Assembly: GCF_000270245.1 (NCBI RefSeq)
Contig: NC_015635.1
Coordinates: 3,968,001 to 4,032,000, forward strand
DNA from: Microlunatus phosphovorus NM-1
GTDB lineage: Bacteria; Actinomycetota; Actinomycetes; Propionibacteriales; Propionibacteriaceae
DNA: 64,000 bases
Direction of reading: 5' to 3'
Below the pieces are notes generated by a model, which was not told where the DNA came from, searched no databases, and saw nothing but the letters and a program-made list of their open reading frames with translations. Made by a program: the position numbers and the translations under genes. This document shows positions 45,091 to 54,766 of this stretch, one piece after another; position 1 is the first letter of the stretch, and each line of letters opens with the position of its first letter.

Positions 45091-46383
45091 GTGGCTGTAT
45101 CGGGGTGGCTGATGGGGGCGACAGGGGCGCTGGCTGCGGGGGCGCCAGCGGCCTCCTCGGCCCGGACCGGCACCACCTGGACTTGGACTTGGCACCAGCC
45201 GCACCGCGCCGCACGACGCGTGTGGTGGCTGACGGCGCTCGCCCTCAATGTCACGCTGCTGCCGCTGGCTGTCAGCGGACGCGCGACCGAGGCATCGCTG
45301 GCTGCGCTGCTGGTCGCGGTGCTGGCCCGCCATGACGCACTGCTCTCGGCCGTGGGCAGGAAGATCGGCGCCCGGCCGGGCTATCGGCGACACCAGCTCC
45401 TCAACCACCTCGGTCAGCTCCATCGGGCCATGGCGCTGGCGGCCATCGGCTGGCTCGTCCTGGCGGCCACCCAGCACCTGGCCAGGCCGCCGGCGGTCGC
45501 GGTCGTCCTGTTCATCCTGGTCATAGCTCTGCTGGCGATGTCCTGGGCGGCTCGCGATGCGGTTCGGCCCACCCGGCACGAGCGCTTCGAGCTGATCCAC
45601 CGTGTCGTGGGTTGGTCGGCGCTGGCAGTGCTGATCGCGCTCGTGGTGCAACGCTTCGCCAGCGCCGCGGCGGCCGATCGATCCGCCGAGATGATCCCGA
45701 CGCTGCTGCTCCTCGCGGCGGTCGTGGCGGCGGTGGCCCAGCCCTGGCTGAGCGTACGCCGCCTTCCGGTCGAGGTGCTGGAGGTGACGCCCGGCCTGGT
45801 GGTGCTCGCCCTCCCCGGCCAGCGGCGGGTCGGCGACTTCCTTCGGGTCAGTATCGAGGGCCGCGAGTGGCACGCGTTCGCAGTGTCGACCTGTGGCCGG
45901 GAAGGACCCGACCGGTTCTGCCTGGTGATTCGTCGCGCCGGCGACTGGACCGAGCGGCTCGGTAGGCGCTGTGAGGAGGGGCGTCCGCCGACCTCGCTCC
46001 TGGTGCGGACGATGCGTGGCTACGGGTTCATGGGAAACGCGCGGGCCTATCGGCAGGTTCTCGTGATCGCGACCGGCGCGGGCATCGGTCCGGTGCTGCT
46101 CTATCTGCTCGATCGGCGGCAGCCGGGACTGCGCTGCCTGTGGATCGCTCGTGATCACCGGGCGACCATCGGCGACGCGCTCGTCGACCAGGTGCTGGCC
46201 GGTGGTCAGACCACGCTGATCGACACGACCGACGCCCGACCAGATCTCGGCAGGCTCGTGACCGCGACCGCCCTCGGGACGGGAGCCGTCTTCGTGGTCG
46301 GCAACCCAGGAGCACGAGACCGGGTCGCGGCAGCCTGTGCCGATCTCGGGCTTCGCTGGTACGGGCCGACGTTCGATTCCTGA
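45091..46383 (+). CDS. multi-pass membrane protein with flavoreductase-like C-terminus
   Basis: This 430-residue protein has about six hydrophobic helices in residues 1-235, several with paired His residues (RRHQLLNHLGQLHRAM; ELIHRVVGW) that could ligate haem. Residues 235-430 resemble a ferredoxin-NADP reductase fold: a flavin-barrel-like part (PGQRRVGDFLRVSIEGREWHAFAVST), then a nucleotide-binding part (VLVIATGAGIGPVLLYLL, near 324-341). A ferric or quinone reductase linking NAD(P)H to membrane haem is the likely role. The GTG at 45091 is the longest start; an ATG at 45112 is also possible. Confidence 0.65.
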   Translation: MAVSGWLMGATGALAAGAPAASSARTGTTWTWTWHQPHRAARRVWWLTALALNVTLLPLAVSGRATEASLAALLVAVLARHDALLSAVGRKIGARPGYRRHQLLNHLGQLHRAMALAAIGWLVLAATQHLARPPAVAVVLFILVIALLAMSWAARDAVRPTRHERFELIHRVVGWSALAVLIALVVQRFASAAAADRSAEMIPTLLLLAAVVAAVAQPWLSVRRLPVEVLEVTPGLVVLALPGQRRVGDFLRVSIEGREWHAFAVSTCGREGPDRFCLVIRRAGDWTERLGRRCEEGRPPTSLLVRTMRGYGFMGNARAYRQVLVIATGAGIGPVLLYLLDRRQPGLRCLWIARDHRATIGDALVDQVLAGGQTTLIDTTDARPDLGRLVTATALGTGAVFVVGNPGARDRVAAACADLGLRWYGPTFDS

Positions 46384-46484
46384 GACCGGCTCGTGAGAGA
46401 TCAGTCTGCGCGTGACCTGCCGACATCGTCGGAGGGTCGCTTCCCGATGACCGCGCCCGACCGCTCCGTTTGTCGGCTCCTCGT

Positions 46485-48167
<1,683 letters not shown>

Positions 48168-48224
48168 ACCTCGTACGAACCTTCGCGTTGGGTGGCGCCG
48201 GGAACCTCACCGGCTCGGCCCAAC

Positions 48225-48243
48225 CTACCCGAAAGCCGGGTAG
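48225..48243. terminator. short hairpin between CBS-domain gene and ettA
   Basis: CTACCCG (48225-48231) with CGGGTAG (48237-48243) around 5 nt. It lies downstream of the CBS gene on the minus strand and just upstream of ettA, so it may end the CBS transcript. The remaining 154-nt gap has nothing else clear. Confidence 0.5.
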
Positions 48244-48321
48244 GAGGGTGACGTCAAACGCCGACCTACTGCGCGGACACCTAGACACCGCTCACAACGG
48301 CCGCCGTTCGACACGACCCTC

Positions 48322-48996
48322 CTAGCGATGCGTCTCGGCAACCCGGAGCGCGGCGTACGGCCGTCGACCGGCCGAACTCATCGGCTTCGGGCCCATCAAC
48401 CCGGTCCGAGGCGGTCCGGTGACCGTCACCCGGATCACCCCGGGAACCGACTCGGCCACCAGGGTCGCCTCCTGCTGATGCTTGAGATCGCTGTCACCGA
48501 AGAGGTGCACCACCCCGGCCTGCACTCGGACCAGCCACCGCTGCCGGAGTCCGGCGCGCTCCAGGCCCTTGCGCACGCCCGTCAGGATCATGTCGTCGCT
48601 GCGAGCCATCGTCTCCACCACATCACGCCGGGTGACCATGCCGACCACCAGGCTGCCTTCGACGACCGGCATGCTGCGACGCCGCCCACTGATCATGCAC
48701 TTGGCCAACGCGGACAGCGTCGCCTCGGGCCGGACGAACTCGACCGGTGAGGTCATGACCTGTGCCGCCATCGTCTTCGGCGGTCGGTCGCGACCGCTCG
48801 TCGGCGGCTGTGGGTGAAGTCCGAACCGCTCCCTGATCAGATCGGTCTCGGTTACCAGGCCCACCAGCTGGTCGTCGTCATCGATGACCGGCACCGCGCA
48901 GAACCCACGCTGGGCGAGGATCGCAGCGACCTCGGCGATCGGGGTCGACGGCCGCACACAGACAGCCGGGGTCGTCATGATGTCCTTCGCGCGCAT
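48322..48996 (-). CDS. CBS-domain pair protein with BON-like C-terminus
   Basis: This 224-residue protein has two CBS domains, at about 1-60 (MRAKDIMTTPAVCVRPSTPIAEVAAILAQRG) and 80-145 (MAAQVMTSPVEFVRPEATLSALAKCMISG), forming a Bateman module that usually binds adenine nucleotides. Residues 150-205 resemble a BON domain (GVVHLFGDSDLKHQQEATLVAESVPGVIRVTV). The start ATG at 48996 has GAGGAGG 5 nt upstream. The regulatory partner is unknown. Confidence 0.87.
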   Translation of the reverse strand: MRAKDIMTTPAVCVRPSTPIAEVAAILAQRGFCAVPVIDDDDQLVGLVTETDLIRERFGLHPQPPTSGRDRPPKTMAAQVMTSPVEFVRPEATLSALAKCMISGRRRSMPVVEGSLVVGMVTRRDVVETMARSDDMILTGVRKGLERAGLRQRWLVRVQAGVVHLFGDSDLKHQQEATLVAESVPGVIRVTVTGPPRTGLMGPKPMSSAGRRPYAALRVAETHR

Positions 48997-49183
48997 CGCA
49001 GCCTCCTCGCCAGAGTTTGACCAAGCCTGGCAAGTCGGCGCGCCGACCGCTAGCCCCCTCCGGTCCCAGGAGATAGGGACCAAAGTCCTCAGCCCGACGC
49101 CAGCGGCGCCCTTTCAGCCGAAGTCTTGACGCAGGCAGTCCACTCCGCAGCAGTCCGGCGCCGTCAGCCCACGCCCGGCACCG

Positions 49184-49771
49184 TCAGCCCACGCCGGCGA
49201 CCACTCCGTCCTCCTCGATCCGTGCCCAAGGGTCCGCACCGACCCGGTTCCCGGTGGCGGAGTCGCCTCCACCGGTCTCGTCCGTGCTGGACCCATCGGC
49301 ACATCCCGCGCCGGGCGATTCAGGGTCTTCGTCCTCCATGCCGGAATCGCGGTGCTGATTCTCGATGTGATGGAGCATCTCCCCCAGGCTGTCGGCACGC
49401 TCATCCGTCGGGCTCTCGGTCGCGGTCTTGGTGAAGCTCGCCGTCCCTCGCGACAGGTCATGACCGACGGTCATCGCCTCGAGCATCAGTCGCTCGTAGG
49501 TGACGCCGTCCTTCTCCCACACGTTGGTCCGCAGCCGTCCGGCGACCAGGACCGGCTGGCCGCGGTGCAGGCTGGCCGCCACGTTCTCGGCGAGTGCCCG
49601 GAAGCAGGTGACCGAGATCCACGTGGTCGGGCCGTCGACCCACTCTCCGTTCCGCCGGATCCGCGGTGTGTGAGCCAGCCGAAAGCTGGCGATCGGCACC
49701 GCGTTCAGGCGGCCGGTGCGGAACTCCACCGCTCCACCGACGTTGCCGGTCAACTGCACGTACGCGTCCAT
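49184..49771 (-). CDS. single-stranded DNA-binding protein (SSB paralogue)
   Basis: This 195-residue OB-fold SSB has VQLTGNVGGAVEFRTGRL (5-22), WISVTCFRALAENVAASLHRGQPVLVAGRL (51-80) and YERLMLEAMTVGHDL. The C-terminal tail is acidic but ends IEEDGVVAGVG instead of the DDDIPF tip that recruits partner proteins, so it is likely the secondary SSB of actinobacteria (SsbB-like) rather than the essential one. It is preceded by two DnaA boxes. Confidence 0.87.
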   Translation of the reverse strand: MDAYVQLTGNVGGAVEFRTGRLNAVPIASFRLAHTPRIRRNGEWVDGPTTWISVTCFRALAENVAASLHRGQPVLVAGRLRTNVWEKDGVTYERLMLEAMTVGHDLSRGTASFTKTATESPTDERADSLGEMLHHIENQHRDSGMEDEDPESPGAGCADGSSTDETGGGDSATGNRVGADPWARIEEDGVVAGVG

Positions 49772-49861
49772 GTCCTGAGTCCTCTCTCGGGCCCGGACCT
49801 CCCGGCGCCCTGTCTAGACACAAAGGACGTCAGGCGTTTTCGTACGGGCCTTTCGCAGATC

Positions 49862-49900
49862 TGTGGACAACGCTCGAGGTCGAATCCGGCCTGTGGACAA
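49862..49900. promoter_or_regulatory. two DnaA boxes upstream of the SSB paralogue
   Basis: TGTGGACAA occurs at 49862-49870 and at 49892-49900, exactly 30 bp apart and in the same orientation. Its complement TTGTCCACA is the preferred DnaA box of Streptomyces and mycobacteria. The 202-nt gap has no other origin-like clusters or AT-rich unwinding element. Confidence 0.6.
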
Positions 49901-49973
49901 CTCGCACACCGCCGAGCGATCGCAAGAACCGCATCAGGTGTCGATGTCTCGAGCGGAAGCCCACCGATGCCGC

Positions 49974-50966
49974 TCAGGTCTGGTTCTGCGCCGCTCGTTC
50001 TTGACGCTTCTGACGAGCCCAGGCGACGAGTTCTGCGTTGAAATCATCCTTGCTCTCGTAGTTGGCCTTGACCTGCTGTGTATGTGCCGAACCGTCGAGC
50101 ACGTCAGCGATGTGGAGATCTCCGACCTTCCAGACACCCTTCTGGCCGGAGAACTCCGCCGCGAGGCCCATCATCGTTGACCTGGCGGTGCGCATCTCGT
50201 GGGCCAAGTTGGTCGAGCCTGGAAAGCCGACTGCCTTCGCCAGCGGGGCGGCCAGCTGCTTGACCGGACCATTGGCATCGCGTAGGAACTCCAGCGCCTG
50301 GCGCCTCTTGCTCGCGGTCGACACGGCGGCCAGGAATGCCTTCTCGATGCGTTCGACGCTCTGGAAGACGTCTTTGACAGCGCTGTTCACTTCGGGGGTC
50401 TGCGTAGCTTGCCAGGCACGCTCGGTCCTCGTCTTGTACTTGACGAGCTTCCTGAAGTCCTGATCGATGAACGTCCGCAGCCCCGATCCGTTGACTCCAC
50501 TGGCGACGAGCATGTCAGCCGCCTGCGCCGTACGTTCGTACTGACCGATGAGCATCGCGGCGGCGTGAGCAGCCCGAAACTCCATCAGGTCTGCGTTTGC
50601 GTCGCGCCCAGGCTGCGCCTGAGCGCGGGCTCGACGACCGGGGACGGCCATGTGCAGGTCCGGGAACTCGGCCTCTGTCCAGTAGTTGGTACTGCCGGTC
50701 ATCTCCCTGCAAAATGCCTTCTCGACCGGCCGGCGCTTATCGCTCTGCGTGTGGGTCTCGCCCACGACGTTGAGCTTGCCGGCCACCAACGCCCGCTGGA
50801 GCACCACCGGACTGGCGCTGAATGAGCTATGCAGGGCACGGGCGGTCGCGGCATTACCGGCCTGCCGTTGCAGCATGAGGAGCTGAGAGGCACCGGGAAT
50901 GTCTACCGCCGACCGCCGCAAGACCGTTGGCAGGGTGCGCTTCGGATCATGTACGTACTCGAACAT
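49974..50966 (-). CDS. hypothetical protein with contractile-injection-cargo-like N-terminus
   Basis: This 330-residue protein has no signal peptide or membrane helix. The N-terminal segment LLMLQRQAGNAATARAL (29-45) matches a short motif seen at the start of many proteins linked to extracellular contractile injection systems (DUF4157-associated cargo). The following NVVGETHTQSDKRRPVEKAF and YWTEAEFPDLHM resemble regions of the same protein group, as I recall. The rest is helical. Start ATG 50966 has AGGAGG at 6-7 nt. No sheath, tube or baseplate gene is within the window, so it is either an orphan effector or works elsewhere in the genome. No catalytic site can be named. Confidence 0.6.
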   Translation of the reverse strand: MFEYVHDPKRTLPTVLRRSAVDIPGASQLLMLQRQAGNAATARALHSSFSASPVVLQRALVAGKLNVVGETHTQSDKRRPVEKAFCREMTGSTNYWTEAEFPDLHMAVPGRRARAQAQPGRDANADLMEFRAAHAAAMLIGQYERTAQAADMLVASGVNGSGLRTFIDQDFRKLVKYKTRTERAWQATQTPEVNSAVKDVFQSVERIEKAFLAAVSTASKRRQALEFLRDANGPVKQLAAPLAKAVGFPGSTNLAHEMRTARSTMMGLAAEFSGQKGVWKVGDLHIADVLDGSAHTQQVKANYESKDDFNAELVAWARQKRQERAAQNQT

Positions 50967-51103
50967 CCCTGCCTCCTGCGCTGACCGGGCCCACGGGAGA
51001 TCTAACCAGCGTAAGTTTCCGCGCCAGACAAAGACAAGGCTTGACAGTTGCCCCTTCGGGCAGAGTCCCAACCGACAATCGGCTGTGCCGGCTTGGACGG
51101 CAA

Positions 51104-52792
51104 TCAGCGGCGAGTGGCGCGTTCCAGGGCCGTACGGGCACGGGCATAGCGATCCAGCTCGGCTTGGATGGGTTGCACCACAAGCTCGTTGGTCACTCCC
51201 GCTACGGACCGGCGGAGTGCCGTCCGAGCGGTCCGTTCGCGGCGGCCGGCACCGACCACCACCCCGATCCGGCTGGCGCCGGCCAGCAGCAGTCCGGCGA
51301 GAATGCCGCCGAGCACCAGCACAGTCGGCGCCGGCAGCCGGGCCCAGGTCACGTCCGGCAGCGGGGGGAGTTGCAGATAGGCCAGCACGAACGCCGAGCC
51401 CAGCCAGAGCAGGCCAGCCACCACCGCCGCCAGCAGCACCCACTGCAGCACCCGCACCAACTGCCACCAGCGGCGGCGCCGGTCGATGTCGAGATCGGTC
51501 CGAGCCACGGCACGGTCCAGGCGGTCGGCCAGTCGCGGTTCCTCGGCACGTGCGGCGTTTCGCACCGCATCGGCCCAGCCCCGAGACAGGCCCGCAGACG
51601 CCTCATCCGCCAACGCACGCACCGCCGTGTCGACCCGCGCCGCCTGTACTCCCGACCGGGCCGGCAGCGAGGTCCGGCCCACCGCGGTCGGGTCGATCGC
51701 CTTCGGCGGCCCCTTCGCTGACGTCGGCAGCCGGTCCAGGTGCAGGCGACGCAGCGGATCAGGCTTGAGTCGGCCCACCCAGGCCACCACCGGCCAGCCG
51801 GTCGCGGCGGCGCCCCGCACCCGCCAGGCGTCGCGGACCGCCTCGGCGACCGCCTCCGCACCAGCCGCCTCGGCCATCGCCGCATTCATGGCCGAGACAC
51901 TGCGTTTGCTCAGTTCCGGCGCGGCGGCGGAGCCCGAGGCCGCAGCCAGCCGGTCCGCGACCGTCGCGACATCGGCGGAGAGCCGACGTGCGGCGGCCAG
52001 CTTGCCGGCAACCCGGTCCGCGATCAACTGGCGGAGCTCCACCAGGCCTTCGCCGGTCTCGGCTGACACCGCGCGGATCTCGGTCCGGGTCAGTCCTTCC
52101 GAATCCAGCAGCCGGCGCAGGTCCCGCAGACAGGCCTTCCGCTGCGCAGCGTCGAGCCGGTCGACCTGGTTCAGCACCACCACCATCACCGGCGCGTGCT
52201 CGACCAGCGGCTTGAGATAGCGATCGTGCAGCACGGCATCGGCGTACTTCTGCGGGTCGACCACCCACACCATCACGTCGACCAGCCGGACCATCCGATC
52301 CACCTGCAGCTGATTGCCCTTCTCGGTGGAGTCATGATCGGGCAGATCCAGCAGCACGAGCCCATCTAGTCCACCCGACCCACCCGGGCCGTCCAGTCGG
52401 GCGCCGGCAGCGTTTCCCTCAGTAGCAATGGCGTGACGGCGGGACACCTGCAGCCAGTCCAGCAGGTCCTCGGTCGGCTCGTCGCCCCAGGTCACCGCCA
52501 ACGGTTCGGAGGTCGTCGGTCGGCGTACGCCCACGCGGGCGAGATCGGTCCCTGAGACCGCGTTGAACAGCGAGGACTTGCCCGAACCGGTTGCCCCGGC
52601 CAAAGCCACGACCGTGGCCGATCCCGACAGCGCCAGCCGCTGATCGACCTGCTGGGTCACCCGGCGCGCCTCGGCGACGATCTCCTCGTCAACCCGTCCC
52701 TGACATGCCTCGACGGCCTCAGCCAGGGCCCGGACCCGGTCAGCCAGGCCCGCAGTCGGCTCCGCTGCCTGCTTGCGCCCGAAGATCCCCAT
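51104..52792 (-). CDS. dynamin-like / YfjP-type GTPase, second of pair
   Basis: This 562-residue GTPase is anchored by two hydrophobic helices near the C-terminus (about 447-470 and 485-510). The G domain has P-loop VALAGATGSGKSSLF (near 62-76), switch-2 LLDLPDHDST and a full G4 motif VVLNQVD (near 206-212). The helical middle and C-terminal helices fit bacterial dynamin-like proteins. Its ATG shares one base with the stop of the upstream GTPase gene, so the two should be made in fixed ratio and may act as a heteropair in membrane remodelling. Confidence 0.83.
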   Translation of the reverse strand: MGIFGRKQAAEPTAGLADRVRALAEAVEACQGRVDEEIVAEARRVTQQVDQRLALSGSATVVALAGATGSGKSSLFNAVSGTDLARVGVRRPTTSEPLAVTWGDEPTEDLLDWLQVSRRHAIATEGNAAGARLDGPGGSGGLDGLVLLDLPDHDSTEKGNQLQVDRMVRLVDVMVWVVDPQKYADAVLHDRYLKPLVEHAPVMVVVLNQVDRLDAAQRKACLRDLRRLLDSEGLTRTEIRAVSAETGEGLVELRQLIADRVAGKLAAARRLSADVATVADRLAAASGSAAAPELSKRSVSAMNAAMAEAAGAEAVAEAVRDAWRVRGAAATGWPVVAWVGRLKPDPLRRLHLDRLPTSAKGPPKAIDPTAVGRTSLPARSGVQAARVDTAVRALADEASAGLSRGWADAVRNAARAEEPRLADRLDRAVARTDLDIDRRRRWWQLVRVLQWVLLAAVVAGLLWLGSAFVLAYLQLPPLPDVTWARLPAPTVLVLGGILAGLLLAGASRIGVVVGAGRRERTARTALRRSVAGVTNELVVQPIQAELDRYARARTALERATRR

Positions 52793-54717
52793 CAGCGATA
52801 CCCGTCCGAGGTCCGGTCCTCGCCGTCGGCGACCAGCTCGGCATCGACGATGTCCTCGTCGTCATCGTCGCCTCGCCCATACGGGATCTGCTGCACCCTC
52901 AGCCCTTCCAGACCCGGTCGCGTCTGGGGAGTCTGCGGAAGCGCGGGCACCTCCGGCACCGACGAACCCAGACTGGAGACACCGGGATCTGAAACGGTGG
53001 GACCCGACGCTCCTGGTCCGTCGACCGATGCCGCGCCCAGCTCTCGCTCCACGGCCGATACGGCAGCACGCAGTCGATCAGCCGCCTCGGGATCACCCAA
53101 CGTCTCGTCCAGCACCTGGTGATAGCGCACCAGCTCCTCCGACATCAACGCCTCGACGCGGCTGTCCAACTCGTCCTTGGCGGTCTTGGCGAGGGTACGG
53201 ACGGCCTGATCGCCGAAGACTCCCTCCAGCACCCGCTGAGCCAGCACCGAGGTGCCACCTGCGATGCCGATCTCGGCCCCGGTGACCCCGCCGGTCTGGG
53301 CGAACACGACGATCATCAGTGCGACGCCGACGCCGTTCACGCCGAGCGCCATGAACCGAGCGCGTGACCGCTTGCTCATCCCGGTGTCGGCGACCAGCTC
53401 TAACACCGCACCCTGCCAGTCACGGATCACCCATGCCGCGCGCTCGTCGAAGTCGGCCGTCGCGCGACCAAGATCGGTATGCGCGCGAGCGAGCAGCTGG
53501 CGCCCGGCGCTGTTGGCCCGCCACGATGCCTCGGCCCGTTCGGCGGCCGCGTCGGCCTCGCTACGGAGCAACGCCTCCAGCCCGGAACCGACCGCGACCT
53601 TGAGGTTGTTGGCACCGGGCGGCTCGCCCCGGAACACCGAACCGATCTTGTCCCGCAGCCAGCTGATCTTCTCCTCGACCGCACGGAAGAACTCCCCCGT
53701 GCCGACGAACTCCTGCCAGCGGGCCAGCACCTCACCACGCAGCAACGTGCCGTCCGCGGACTGGACGCCGACCGTGCGGACCGCCTCCGCGTACGACTGA
53801 TCCGCCTCGGCCCGCAGCTGGCTGAGGGTGGCGGCCTGCTCGTCGACGGCATCCGCCAAGGTCGGGCCACGACGTACGACAGAGAAGATCGCACCATCCA
53901 GGGTCTGCCGGACCACTGCAGCACGGCTGGCCTGATCGGCGGCCAACCGCGCCAGCCACGACCGGATCGGCTGGATCGCCGAGACCGGCAACAGACCTTC
54001 GGCGTCGACATCGGTCTCGGGTACCGCGAACAGCGGGGAACGGCCGAGCCCACGCTCCCCCATCAGCCGGCCCAAGTGCGCCGGCACCTCCGCCATGGCG
54101 CGCGGCGGCACCCGGTCGAGAACGACCGCCACCGCGGCGCTGCGGTCGGCTGCGGCGAGCAGGAAGTCCCACGGCACAGCATCGGCATAGCGCGCGGCCG
54201 AGGTGACGAACAGCCACAGATCGGCGGCGGCGAGCAGTTGAGTAGCCAGTTGGCGGTTCTCGGCCACGACCGAGTCGATGTCGGGCGCATCGAGGATGGC
54301 CAATCCCGGCGGGACGTTGGGCTCGGTGACCAGCTGGAGGGAACGGGTGTCGCTGGTCACCCCGGACGAGCGCGCCAGACCGGGCAGGATGCGCAGGTCG
54401 GCAAACCACTTCGCGTCGTCGGGGTGATGCACCAGGACCGGCGCGCGTGTGGTCGGACGGATCACGCCGGGCGCGGACACGCGGCGACCGACCACGGAGT
54501 TCACCAGGGTCGACTTTCCGGCGCCCGTGGAGCCGCCGACGACGGCCAGCAACGGCGCATCGATCGTCGCCAGCCGCGGCAGGATGTAGTCATCGAGCTG
54601 CTTGGCCGCCTCCGTCGCGGCCTGCCGCTGCTCGCCGGTGCCGGGCAGGTCGATGGGCAGCCGCACGGCGGCGAGGGCATCTCGCAGGCTCAGCAGCGCC
54701 CCGTCCAGACCAACCAC
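52792..54717 (-). CDS. dynamin-like GTPase, first of pair
   Basis: This 641-residue dynamin-family GTPase has P-loop VVGGSTGAGKSTLVNSVVG (near 53-71), switch-2 AILDAPDIDSV, a degenerate G4 (VLDRVPP instead of NKxD), two hydrophobic helices (near 442-462 and 468-490) and an acidic, disordered C-terminus (DDDDEDIVDAELV). I chose the GTG at 54717 because AGGAGG lies 5 nt upstream; ATG 54741 is the next option, while the longer frame runs into the PrsW gene. Together with its overlapping partner it resembles the paired dynamins of other actinobacteria, where one chain has an incomplete G domain. Confidence 0.8.
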   Translation of the reverse strand: MVGLDGALLSLRDALAAVRLPIDLPGTGEQRQAATEAAKQLDDYILPRLATIDAPLLAVVGGSTGAGKSTLVNSVVGRRVSAPGVIRPTTRAPVLVHHPDDAKWFADLRILPGLARSSGVTSDTRSLQLVTEPNVPPGLAILDAPDIDSVVAENRQLATQLLAAADLWLFVTSAARYADAVPWDFLLAAADRSAAVAVVLDRVPPRAMAEVPAHLGRLMGERGLGRSPLFAVPETDVDAEGLLPVSAIQPIRSWLARLAADQASRAAVVRQTLDGAIFSVVRRGPTLADAVDEQAATLSQLRAEADQSYAEAVRTVGVQSADGTLLRGEVLARWQEFVGTGEFFRAVEEKISWLRDKIGSVFRGEPPGANNLKVAVGSGLEALLRSEADAAAERAEASWRANSAGRQLLARAHTDLGRATADFDERAAWVIRDWQGAVLELVADTGMSKRSRARFMALGVNGVGVALMIVVFAQTGGVTGAEIGIAGGTSVLAQRVLEGVFGDQAVRTLAKTAKDELDSRVEALMSEELVRYHQVLDETLGDPEAADRLRAAVSAVERELGAASVDGPGASGPTVSDPGVSSLGSSVPEVPALPQTPQTRPGLEGLRVQQIPYGRGDDDDEDIVDAELVADGEDRTSDGYR

Positions 54718-54766
54718 CAACACCTCCTGTTCGGCCCACATCGGCGAAAGCACGGACTGGGTCAGG

